DNA of 64,000 nucleotides from NCBI GenBank assembly GCA_012861695.1, contig JAAOOA010000027.1, positions 12,628,643 to 12,692,642 of the forward strand, given 5' to 3'. The notes below the pieces were generated by a model. That model was not told the origin of the DNA. It saw nothing but the letters and a program-made list of their open reading frames with translations, and did not search any database. Position numbers and translations under genes: made by a program. The stretch comes from Trematomus loennbergii. Taxonomy: Eukaryota > Chordata > Actinopteri > Perciformes > Nototheniidae. This document shows, piece by piece, positions 1 to 64,000 of this stretch (positions are counted from its first letter, which is position 1; each line of letters starts with the position of its first letter).

Positions 1-1743
1 ACTGGGTTTGCTCTTTTTTTTTTAATGGACTCTAAAAATCCTTGAAATCAAACAATCTGGGACTGAAAAGTGTTTGTCAATCACATCCACACTGAGGTCA
101 CAACTTGTGATGTAAGTCACAAGCATAATTCATTTGAAGGGGCTCATTTTGAGGACTACTGGTTTACTTATACTGCCGTTCTGTAAAAAGGAAACAGAAT
201 TGTAGATCTGATGATGGGACAGCCATAAATGTTAGTACTTAAAAACAAGAACGTAATATATGTTAAAGTGTGTTAGAGACACGCAGTGAAACATGGTGAT
301 TTGTTCCCCCTAGGGTTCGTATTTTATTCATCAGGACTTGATGCATCCAAGTATAGGATCATTCGGTTTTGGCACCTTTAAAGAATCATTTTAAATTGAA
401 CAACACATTAAAAATCAAAAGAAACAAAGAAATGACTAAGGCTGTGTGAGTTTTAAAAATAAAATACATACATACATATATTTATATATTTATAAATCAA
501 TCAACCAAACCATTTAAAAAAGCAGTTTTGTTCAATGTAGATTGTTTGGTTTGTCTCACAAAAGCAATAAGATAAAATGAACTAAATAAATAAAAAATAA
601 GAAAAACACACATGAAAACATTAATACTTTAAATTTTAGCGTCTTTGCTTTTTTTCCCCTTATAATAATTAACTTTTAAAACTTAAGTTTCTCAAGAGCA
701 GATTTGCTGTAATTTTATAGCATGCATTTAATTTCTGAAAATTGTCACTTAGCTTTTCTTGTACTATTTCATATTTAACTTGTTTTTATTTTTGTGTTTG
801 GCGTCCTCTTCTTTTCCTTCCCTCTGCTCCTTCCTTTTTTTGTTGAAGTCGTGTTTGGAGTCTTTGTGAACTTTGACCCCTTTGGTTGGCTCTTTCTGTT
901 AAGGGGTTCAAGTCTCCCGTTACGACCCCCCAAAAAAAGAAAGTGAACAGGGACTGAGAAAAAGACGAGAAGGTTCTATTAAAAGAATAGATATTATTCT
1001 ACTGTTGACTGTCTGTACCTGCCTCTGGTGGCATCAGTCGCCGTGTACTGCTGCTACCTGAAGCCCCTCCTCTTGTTCTCAACCTTCAAATGAACAGATA
1101 CTAAAAGAGTCATTTCTCATCTTACCAACAGCACTTGGTTAAGTTAACTTGTTTTTTTTTGTTTTTTGCTTCGGTAAAGTCTGTAACTCTTGATTATTAA
1201 CGTAATAATTTATTTATAAAAGTAATACATATATATATAGTACCTTTGTTAGAGATTACAGATTGGGCTAATCTTACTGAATCCCAAACTGTAACAATTC
1301 ACAGTTTTAATGCAAAAAATGAACAAATGAGTCAATAAATAAAGGAGGTGTATATCTGAGCGGTTGGCTTGCTGAGGGGGAGCTTGACATGTTGACAACC
1401 AAACATGTGGGGCAAAAGTGTCAAACCAAATGGCAATGAAATCATGAAATCGTTATCTCATAAATGCCCTCCCGCCCTCCCTTTCAGTGCCCAAAAACCT
1501 CATAAACAAACCCTGCGCAAAAAATGACAGATCTCACACTCTGACCCATTCTCACTGTTCTGCCATTCAATCCAGGGACACAGCAGATTGTTGAAGCCCT
1601 CTCAACAATGGTAATGGAAAAGTCATGCAGCTGAACAAAAAGAACAAATGTCTATAAACATGGAAATCCATCTTCTCCTGGGGCGGACTGCACCCACAGG
1701 GGTTCCCGTGTCTCCCGCTCTCCGCTGGCCTGTGTCGACTCCC
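1..1743 (-). other. cacng2: cacng2 3' UTR and possible downstream flank
   Basis: About 1.7 kb after the stop codon without a supportable coding frame. The part near the stop (about 1450-1743) is mixed in composition, while 400-1350 is strongly AT-rich with several A/T runs. An AATAAA on the gene strand at 1214-1209 is one possible polyadenylation signal, and others lie farther down. The true transcript end cannot be fixed from sequence alone and may lie beyond base 1. Confidence 0.6.
1209..1214 (-). promoter_or_regulatory. Candidate polyadenylation signal AATAAA
   Basis: The plus strand reads TTTATT, so the gene strand reads AATAAA about 530 nt after the stop codon. Similar hexamers occur elsewhere in this AT-rich stretch (for example near 323), so use of this one is a guess. 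Confidence 0.25.
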
Positions 1744-55473
<53,730 letters not shown>

Positions 55474-56158
55474 TTATATTAGATTAAAAAGTAGGTATGC
55501 AGAGGATGACAGCACCTCAGCAGGCCTACAGCTGCAGATGTATGGAGAATAACACTGAGCTTTAAAGGATTAATTATCTCCTAAAGCTTATATTGGCCCA
55601 GCCTAAAAATGGAAGTGAGACAAACCAAACTGAGGTTTATTCTCTGCAGGCCTGCACAAGAAAAGAAAGAAAATCCTGTTTCTGTACTTGAAAAGGTTAC
55701 AGCTGAGCACCGAGCTGAATTAACATGAGCTCGAATAGAGTACAGAGATGGTTGGAGGGGGTTAGAGTAATGGCAGATTTACAGTACAACAGTTCAATAT
55801 GTCTGTTACAGTGAGTTACAGTCAGAGGTTATAACATTTAGAATTAAGAAGTACAACTAAATCCAAAGCTACCTTAACAATTAGTAATAATATTATTATT
55901 CTAATGTGTTTTGTTCGTCAAAAAGGGGGTAAATCAACGAGATAATAAAGTGGGGAGGGAAACGAAGGACGGCAGGGAAATCTATCATATTAGTGGAAAC
56001 AAAAGAGAGCAAACAAATGGGCAGATTCAAGTCCTGTCGAGGGGAAATAAAAGCGATTCCCAGGGTGTTTTATAACGACCTATTGTGGGGTTCAAAGAAA
56101 ATATCACGCTGACTTCTCACAACCCTTCACACGGTGGAATGAGCAAATCAAGGCTCAA

Positions 56159-56180
56159 CAAATTAATTAATTAATTAATT
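56159..56180. repeat. (AATT)n short tandem repeat
   Basis: Five to six copies of AATT upstream of exon 1; a simple low-complexity tract. Confidence 0.8.
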
Positions 56181-56511
56181 AGCAGGCTTTTAAAAAAAAC
56201 ACACACAAAAACCCCCACCTAGAAACCGATAAAAACCTAAAAAAAATAACCGCGTAGATTGATCTTTTTCCTAAAATTTTGATCCCCAGTTTCCATATGT
56301 AGCCCTATAGCTCTGGGAAGGTTTCCGCCGAAAATGGGGGTCTGCGGTCAGAGGAGGTTCGGTCGTCGACGATCCGGAGAGAGCGGGGAGCATCCAGCAA
56401 GGCAAGCCGACCATCACTCGACATAGAGCCGGCAGAAGGAGGACGAGGAGTCGGTGTGGGCGCCGCTGCAGCTGAGGATGCTTCTTCCGTGTTTAGAAGA
56501 GGATACTGCCG

Positions 56512-56535
56512 CTGCTGCTGCTGCTGCTGCTGCTG
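56512..56535. repeat. (CTG)8 trinucleotide repeat, read as (CAG)8 on the gene strand
   Basis: Eight uninterrupted CTG units on the plus strand, flanked by CCG-type triplets on both sides. On the cacng2 strand it reads CAG and sits inside a small open frame (56608..56414), where GCG/GCA codons give 11 alanines in a row. Trinucleotide tracts like this vary in length between individuals. Confidence 0.9.
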
Positions 56536-57490
56536 CCGCCTGAGTATCCAAATTCACCGTGGCAGTATCACACCCAGGACGGTCCCGTTTGTATAGCCCT
56601 TGCGCCATGTAATAGGAAGAAAAATAAATACGGATGAATGTTCCGATCCCCCCTGTGTTCCCCTCCTCCTCTTCCTCTTCTTCTTCTTCTGTCTCTCCTC
56701 TCGGATGCAGCTTTGGCCGCTTGCAGGAAGAAGCAGAGGAGAAAAAAAAAGATATTACACAATCAGGAGAGCAAGTTGCACAGATCCACAGACAGAGCTG
56801 GTGCTGTCACGATGTCAGCGGCGCTATGCATTCAATACATTCAGGTTACAGCCTCTCTCCCCTCCTTTTTGTAGGATGATGAGTAATGTCAGTGTGGAGA
56901 AGATGCTCTTAATTCTGCAGGCTAGTTTTTCCTCCTTCGTGTTTAAAGGGCCCACCGTGTGTGTATGTGTGTGCTGCAGCAATGGAGTCTCGTTGCTGGA
57001 AAGATATTAAAGATTTTTTAATTCCGTTTCTGTGAGTGGAGGGGGCGGAAGGAGGGGGTGTGTAGCGATGGTGGAATGATCTCTCTTCGGATGGGTAGAT
57101 GGAGCATTACTGAACTGCATTTGTGAATTCAGGCTGAGATTTAATGCATTTATGGCTTATTATTGCCCGAGCCAATTGTTGCAGCACTGTCTTTTACGCA
57201 TGTCTTTCCAGAGGTAAATTAGCTAAATAAGCCAACTTTGTGCTTCACTTATCTCTTTCTTTTCTTTGTTGTTACAATCTTATCAATAATAACTGCGATT
57301 TTAGGTCTGCAGCTTAAAGCTTTGAACGCAAATTGTGTCAGCAATGATTAGATGATTCTCCATGAATGATAACGAGGATGAAGCTGCAGTCTGATTTGGT
57401 CATGTTGAGAGTTGAAATTCTAAACTCAACGTTTTTTTTTTTTTAAATGACCGACTTCTGTATAATTAGTGTGCTGTATTAGCACAGAAC

Positions 57491-57531
57491 TGTGTGTGAG
57501 TGGAGTGTGAGTGTGAGTGTGTGTGTGTGTG

Positions 57532-57603
<72 letters not shown>

Positions 57604-57625
57604 GTGCGTGTGTGCGTGTGTGTGT
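57491..57625. repeat. (GT)n microsatellite upstream of cacng2
   Basis: About 130 bp of GT units with GAGT and GCGT variants. It is the only long array in this window with GT on the plus strand. Confidence 0.97.
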
Positions 57626-58029
57626 AGAGAGCAGCTCCCTCCAGCTCTGGTCTCCCTTTGTGGAGTTTGTCCCCCTGGTGTTCAAATCTCTACATCACAA
57701 CTAATTAAATTAAATAAAAAAACATCAATAAACAGTCAATCTTTCTGCTTTATCAAAAGAAAATTACAATATTTAACGTCCAGCTACCTGCCACAGCTTG
57801 CCATAATACAGCACACCTAAAACGTTTCTGTTATGCAGGATGACTTGGTGAGTACTGCATCACTTCACAGCGTATTGTAGCATGCTGATCAATGGCTCAG
57901 TCGCACAGAACCTTAAACTCTCAGAAAGGCTCTGGTTTAAAGCAAGCACTTTACTCCATGTACCAAGGGGGTATTTGGGTCCCAGGGGCCCTTTATTCCC
58001 AGGTGCCTGGGGTCTCTGACACTTTAAGG

Positions 58030-58228
58030 CGTGTGGTTCAGTGGGTTGTGCATTGGTGTTCGGATCAGGGGACACAGGTTCAAACCCCACTGCAGTCAGC
58101 ATGTCGTTGTGTCCCTGGGCAAGACACTTCACCCCAAGTTGCTCCTGTGGGGATTGCCCACAGTATTGAGTATGTAAGTCGCTTTGGATAAAAGCGTCTA
58201 ACAAGCGACATGTAATGTAATGTAATGT
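58030..58228 (+). mobile_element. tRNA-derived SINE (copy upstream of cacng2)
   Basis: It starts GCGTGTGGTTCAGTGGG, has box-B GGTTCAAACCCC at about 58077, shares the core TGTGTCCCTGGGCAAGA with ACTTCACCCC, then CGCTTTGGATAAAAGCGTCT, and ends in a short (AATGT)n tail. Core and order match common teleost SINEs. Plus orientation. Confidence 0.8.
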
Positions 58229-61200
58229 TTAAGCACTAAGGGACTTGGGCCACGCACTGTGTGCAACTTGAGGCTTGGAAGGCATTTTGCAGTAAAAGTG
58301 TCCCCTGTGACTTATATATTTTATTGTAGGACATTTTTGTGGTGCATTATTATTTTCTGTTGTTGCTGCTCAAGGTAGAGCAAGTTTTAACTACTCTATA
58401 TACAGTTGAATGGTGTTGTCTACAAGTTTGTATTATAATTTGTCCATTTATCAAATATATTTTTAAATGAAATATTGCATAGGATGAAAAGTAATTCAAA
58501 TGAATCAGGGAGGAGTTAAGTGGGAAATCACCGCTCAACTCATGGACTGCTGACCATAGATATACTGACACTTGACAATGTGCTCTAAAAGGGGTGACAT
58601 GACAAATACATTGTGGGATCAAATGTATCTTGAGAAATGATTGAGCTTATCGTATGTTTTCCAGTCTGAAAGGTGACCAGTAACCAGTGTGGAATACATT
58701 CAGTGGAGTTACTGAACATGTTTGGGTGCCTCCTTTCTAATAACTTGAAACAGAAATCTCCAAAATAGCTTAAAACATTTTACTTTTGAGCTGAAACAAA
58801 ATAACACAATTTCCTCTATAGATAAGACATTGGCTGCTGCTATATGTTCAAAAATACTTATGCAGTTTTTTCATTAATGTCTTATTCTTGAGAAATATTA
58901 AATAATTTAAAGCATTGCAGATTTGCCTTTTGATGTCAGAGCTTGCCATCTTTCACATTACGTTTCATCATGAGCAGGTTACGCTTTGTTTTTATAGGTC
59001 AAGACCCATAACTCTGATGATGTGGATGAAAAATGTTGTTCAGCTGGTCATGTAACCAGCAACGTCAGATATGAAGAGAGCCTGTGCAGGTTGGATGTCT
59101 CCTTGTGAAAAAAAAGTCCTCATCATGTTTCTCTCAGGCCTCTGGGCCACATGTCAGAAACTCAGAGGATCTGGTCAGAGACACGTTTGGACAGGATGAT
59201 TTCTGCTGCTCTTAGTTCAGCATTTATCATCTCCGACCTGCTGAATAGCTGCATGTTGAAGCATGTATGGGAAATTAAATGTTTGATGCAGAGAGTATTG
59301 GACATTGGAAAAAAGGAAGATTCCTCTTGCCAAGTGCAGCTCAGGCAAAAAAACTCTAAGTAAATTCCCGTACAGGAAGAAGTATTCATGTTATAAAGTA
59401 GCACTACAATACTCCTTTACATATAAGGTATAAGATTCCTCTGCATATTTCCCCTCTATCAGTATTGGGGTTAAGTTTTGTAAGAACTATTTATTTAAAA
59501 AGAAAAATCTAATCTTAAAATTGTAATTTGCAAAGTAAATATAGCAGTCAAATAATAATAAGTGAGTGAAGTGAAGAGTGTATTATATTTATCATAAGTT
59601 AGAATTGTGAAAAAGTAGAAGGCTCGTAAAGATGTACCGATGTTACATACTTGAACAAATGTAGTGGTCTCCTGTTAAATTCCTGTCTTGCTTTTCTCAC
59701 ACATTTATACATCCTCACCCTGAACCATGTGCTGAACAAGAGGCCCTAAACCTCCAAAAATGTGTTTATAGCAGCCACATTATGGAACCAGTGTTACTTC
59801 CAGTAAACGCTCGTTGAAGCAGAATCTCTCTTGCGGATCCCAACACTTTTTCCCTGTAGAGAGACCTTGAGCTCTGACTAAAGACCTCTCTGATTCTCCC
59901 TCTCTGCCAGGATTTGGGACACCCTTCGCTTTCATTTAACAATTATCTCTGACAGGCGAGGAGGGTGCACAAATCAGGTCCCACGTGGACTCTTTATGCC
60001 AATCTGACATTAACTCAGCAAGCTGCAAATCCAGCCCTAATCGGGGCCTTGTTAGAGCGGCCCTCGAGCATTGGCCCAGGGAGTGCTTTCAGTAAATTGT
60101 CCTCTGGAGAAAAAGAAGGGAGAGGGAGGGAAAGAAAACAGAGGCTCTTTCAAAGGTGGTCGCACTTTGAACGTTTCTATCCGCAGTAATTGAGCCTGAT
60201 TAGAGGGAGTCTCTGGGTGAGGATGCACCCATGGGCCCTCTGGTCTTCAGGGTTGAACATTAGTTCCCTCTGGAAGGGCAAATTAGATGCAAAGTGAGTC
60301 AGTGAGATGATTTCCTTTTTTACAAAGGATGATAAATGCATTTTTTGGTTATGGGCTGGCAACCTGTTCTTTTGGTTTTATTTGAATCATAGCATTTCCG
60401 TGCTTTCTTACAGTTTCTTCTGCTGTATCAAATGAAATGACCTTGCTTCAGGTCCCAGGGGGCACATGCAAATGTTTATGGTTGACAATTAAATATGATC
60501 AAGTTACAGCTTATTTACTGACTTAGCACTGACAGAAAATGTTTCATGATAAATTGAGGTATTGTTAAATTGCACCTTGTTATCTGGTACCCCACCACCC
60601 ACGGTTAGTGTGAACACACATGTTGTTAATGTAAAAGTGAAAGCAAATTTAAAATGCCTCACCAAAAGTCAGGGTCTCAAAAAGAAAGGCCAGAATAGAG
60701 AAAGAACAAGAAAAATGAAAGGAGCTTAGAGGCAATGGCCACAACTCTGATTTAATTTGACATGGTAAAAAGAGGAATATTGATAGGAAATTATTAGTTT
60801 TACTTTAATCAATTGAGCTTTACCTCTTCTCTCACTCCTCTCTCCAAGGCAACGGGGCGCTGTTTCTGCCAGAATGATAAGGCAGGCCGTTTCTTTGTGA
60901 TTGTCAACCACAGCTGTGTCTTAGATATGACCATAAAACATCTCTTATTCAGACAATAAAAGGACAATGTTACCCTGCCAGGGACAGGACTTGCAGTGTA
61001 TTGTAGGATAGTGTTGATTATGGTCTAGTCAGGGACAGGGAAGAGAATCTCGGAGTTGGTTTGGGCAGAGTCTCGGTCTGTACTGTGTCTCAACAAATGT
61101 CTGTGTCAATTCTCCAGCCACATCTTCAAATAAATCTTCAGTGTCTGACATCAATTGAAGCTCTCCAGTGTACTCCTTGTGTTTCCAGTTCTTTGCTCCA

Positions 61201-61650
61201 AGAATTTCATCACAAGTATAACTCACATTCTTACTTCAAATAATTGAATAACTTAAAATCTGAATTTTGTGCTTAAAAATCATAATAACTATGCAAACAC
61301 AGCATGGCCTGGATGTGTAAATAGATGTTAGGAACTCCATCTCTGTCACTACTAGGCTAATGGCCAATACTTAGTTGGAAATTCCCTGTGTTGGTATAGC
61401 TCTTACTAACAAGGGGGATAAAGTGTGTTGGGTGGTGGCGGTGCTGGAGTGGATGGAGATTAGACGCACAATCTAGAAATGTTGTCCCCTGTCCATAATC
61501 TTATCGTGTGGCCTGCTGCTGTGTGTACTGCAGATGTTGTTCTGCTGTCTTGCATGTGAGGACACTGCCATGTCAGCAGTGTTTCCACTCTGATCCCTGA
61601 GTGTCTGCACTGAGCTGAGAGCAGCTGAGTGAGCGTTTTGACATGGCCTG

Positions 61651-61813
<163 letters not shown>

Positions 61814-62261
61814 ATTCATCCAGCTCTATGCTCATGGCAGGACTCTAACAATTCAGGGGGCCCTAATCAGGCCCCTATTGACCCTCTCACCCATGTATCC
61901 ATGTTGCTTCCTCCCATTAAGCCTAGTTTGTGCTTAAAGAACTTGATTAGACAAGATATTTCAAAATGTACGGTAGTTCTTTATTATAACCCCTCATATC
62001 ATATGATCTTGGCAGATTTTACTGTAAAATTCTATAGGACATCCCCCTATTCCTAACCTCTTATCCTCTTAATCCTTGTGATGTGTTGATATTAGCATAA
62101 AGAGAATTGAAGATATTGAAGAAAACAAATGTTCTTTAACATTGGAAGGTCCTCAAAAATGAACCATCTGAAAATAATTTGACCTATGATCATGCTAAAT
62201 TGCCATACTTTTAGAAGATTTTGAAATAACCATATACACTTGCCTGTATGAGTTTCCTTAA

Positions 62262-62643
62262 AGGTGGGGTAGGTCATTTTGGAGAAACCAGCTCGAGTGC
62301 GCTAGAATTTGAAAATACACAGCCGGAAAAAATCTGCCACTTCCTTACAGAGCCCCTCCTCCAACACACACGAACGCGCACATGACCAATGAGGGCACGA
62401 GATAAGTTTGTGCACAGATGGAAGGCTGACAGGCAGGTAGGCCATCCAGTTATTTTAGCCGGGCCGGCTAAAATGATTGGTCGTGCTTTTTACAGTATTA
62501 CGGCTTCCACAGATGAAATTATTTTATGGATTTTTTGTCAAAGCACTTAAGATATTCATTGCTATCGGGATGTTAAGAGCATTCCATGGAATATAACAAA
62601 AAGTGTATCTCGAGCCGGTTTCTCAAACTTACCTACCCCACCT
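62262..62643. mobile_element. MITE-like element, 'AGGTGGGGTAGGT' family, copy 2
   Basis: Termini AGGTGGGGTAGGT and ACCTACCCCACCT are exact inverted repeats framed by TTAA on both sides (62258-62261 and 62644-62647). It is a close copy of 40652..41005, with an extra segment that completes a small palindrome around GCCGGGCCGGC. No coding frame. Confidence 0.87.
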
Positions 62644-62930
62644 TTAATCTCTTTCGCTCCTTTTGCTTATCACTTATTTTGCTTCATTGCTTCCTTGCTT
62701 CCTTCCTTCTTTCCTTCTTTCCTTTCCTGTCTTCATATATGACATTTTCCTCCTTTTTTTTTTTCTTTCTTTGTCCTCACGTCATACAGTATCAGCCTGG
62801 TTTATTTTTTCCTTTATTAATTATTAATTATTTTAAGTATTGTTCTTCACCTCCTTTCTTATTTCTCTATCTCACTTTTTCTATCTTTCTTTTTGTCACT
62901 GTTTCATTCTGTCTCTTTTTTGACAGTTAA
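62640..62930. repeat. T/C-rich low-complexity stretch
   Basis: CTTC, CTTT and CCTT units mixed with T-runs, directly after the MITE at 62262..62643. The open frame across it (Phe/Leu/Ser-rich) is a compositional artefact. Confidence 0.7.
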
Positions 62931-62999
62931 TTGCAAGTTTTTATTGGTTGTGTCTGATCCGGCAATGAGCTGGGGGAAATTACAGACGCTGGGTGCCCC

Positions 63000-63013
63000 G
63001 TTGCCATGGAAAC
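63000..63013. promoter_or_regulatory. Canonical RFX X-box GTTGCCATGGAAAC
   Basis: It matches the two half-sites GTTGCC and GGAAAC with a 2-bp spacer. It lies about 7.8 kb upstream of the cacng2 start codon, in a short unique segment between a T/C-rich stretch and a retroelement relic. Confidence 0.5.
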
Positions 63014-63084
63014 AGCACAGGGCCCTTCTCAACCCCTATACCCTGTACTGTATACACTCCGCTGTTCATATGACCACGGAGATT

Positions 63085-63486
63085 TGCAGAGCTATCAAAT
63101 CATTTCATTTCATTTCAAACCTTTATTTAACCAGATTGGTCCCATTGAGATCATAGATCTCTTTTTCAAGGGAGACCTGCAGCATATAGGTTCCACATGA
63201 AACATAAAACAATTCATACTTTCAAACTTACTTGTTTGGTTTTTATTTTATTTTTTATTTATTTATTTTTTGGTTCTGTTTTTTCCTTTTCCTTTTTATG
63301 TTTATTTTCATGGCTCTGTTGTTTAAGTTATATTGATAAGCATTTTTTGGTTTTGCCTGTGCGGGTATGTGTGGGTGGAGGGAGGGAGGGGGGAGTGTAG
63401 TGAGTGTACTGTGATATTACAATATAAATGAAATGGCATCGATTACTGTACACTGTAATGAAATAAAAAGACTTGTAAAAAAAAGA
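63085..63486 (+). mobile_element. Probable retroelement 3' end with A-tract
   Basis: A (CATTT)n start, then TTTATTTAACCAGATTGGTC, CCATTGAGATCATAGATCTC and CTTTTTCAAGGGAGACCTG, phrases common in teleost repeats. A T-rich stretch follows, and AATAAA at about 63462 is closely followed by an A-run at 63477. It may be two adjoining relics. No coding frame remains. Confidence 0.45.
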
Positions 63487-64000
63487 AACCTCATTCCAAC
63501 TTTAAAATGTTACACATCTTTCTGACATTATTCGTGGAACACAACTTTTAAATCTGATTCTTACCTTTAGAGATATTAAACATTGTTCAGACCTTGGTAA
63601 AGAGGCTTTCTTCAGATTTTAACATTAACTAGAGTGCGTGATGTCACAGCTAGAGGGTAGGAAATCTTGAAATTTGCCTTCATATTTCTTTTTAAAACTG
63701 CCATAATTCCCAAACCTTACATTCCTGAGACATAATTTTTCATGACAAACGTAGGAAAACATCTCGTAGCTTGAAAAAGGACAAATAATTAAGCAAAAAT
63801 AATTAAACAAAATGCCTCTTGAGGGCATGAAGTGACAAAAACTTTCAACATGTCTCCATTAACACCCATTGTAATTTCAGGCTGATATTTCCTCACAGCA
63901 GCAGCCGCACACCTTTAGTTAAACTGCCAAAAAGGCCACATTATTAACCCGAAAGTACACAAAAATTACACTGCAGATACTCAACTTCCTTGACATGCTT

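Overview
The window is vertebrate nuclear DNA, most likely from a percomorph-type teleost fish. The evidence is a brain-type calcium-channel/TARP gene with vertebrate exon structure, very long (CA)n microsatellites, tRNA-derived SINEs with the fish-type central core, and several short inverted-repeat elements of kinds common in teleost introns. Nothing prokaryotic, viral or operon-like is present.

One protein-coding gene fills most of the window on the minus strand: cacng2, encoding stargazin / TARP gamma-2. Its four coding exons are at 54990..55200, 17913..17996, 3436..3576 and 1744..2279. They join through three GT-AG introns, all phase 1, into a 972-nt reading frame of 323 codons plus stop. 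The product has four membrane segments, the GLW-C-C claudin-family loop motif, an Asn48 glycosylation sequon, an Arg/Ser-rich cytoplasmic tail and the C-terminal PDZ ligand TTPV. Teleosts often keep two copies (cacng2a and cacng2b), and the sequence alone does not tell me which this is.

Layout from low to high coordinate (3' to 5' along the gene): 1..1743 is 3' UTR and possibly downstream flank. Intron 3 (about 1.2 kb) and intron 2 (about 14.3 kb) follow. Intron 1 (about 37 kb) holds most of the repeats. Then come exon 1 and a CpG-rich leader/promoter region (55201..about 57000) with a (CTG)8 tract. The remaining 7 kb is upstream flank with no recognisable gene. Most other long open frames are translations of (CA)n tracts or chance frames.

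The non-coding part is dominated by repeats. There is a 2.2-kb element with inverted arms of about 550 bp and an 8-bp target duplication (33441..35624), and just before it a 0.72-kb element with 155-167-bp terminal inverted repeats and a TA duplication. Six MITE-like elements from four families all end at TTAA. There are two SINEs, two longer copies of the teleost 'ACTTTTACTTAAGT' repeat, and seven long dinucleotide arrays. No complete transposase or reverse transcriptase gene was found. I saw no clearly new gene system. The large inverted-repeat element inside the stargazin transcript is the most unusual object.
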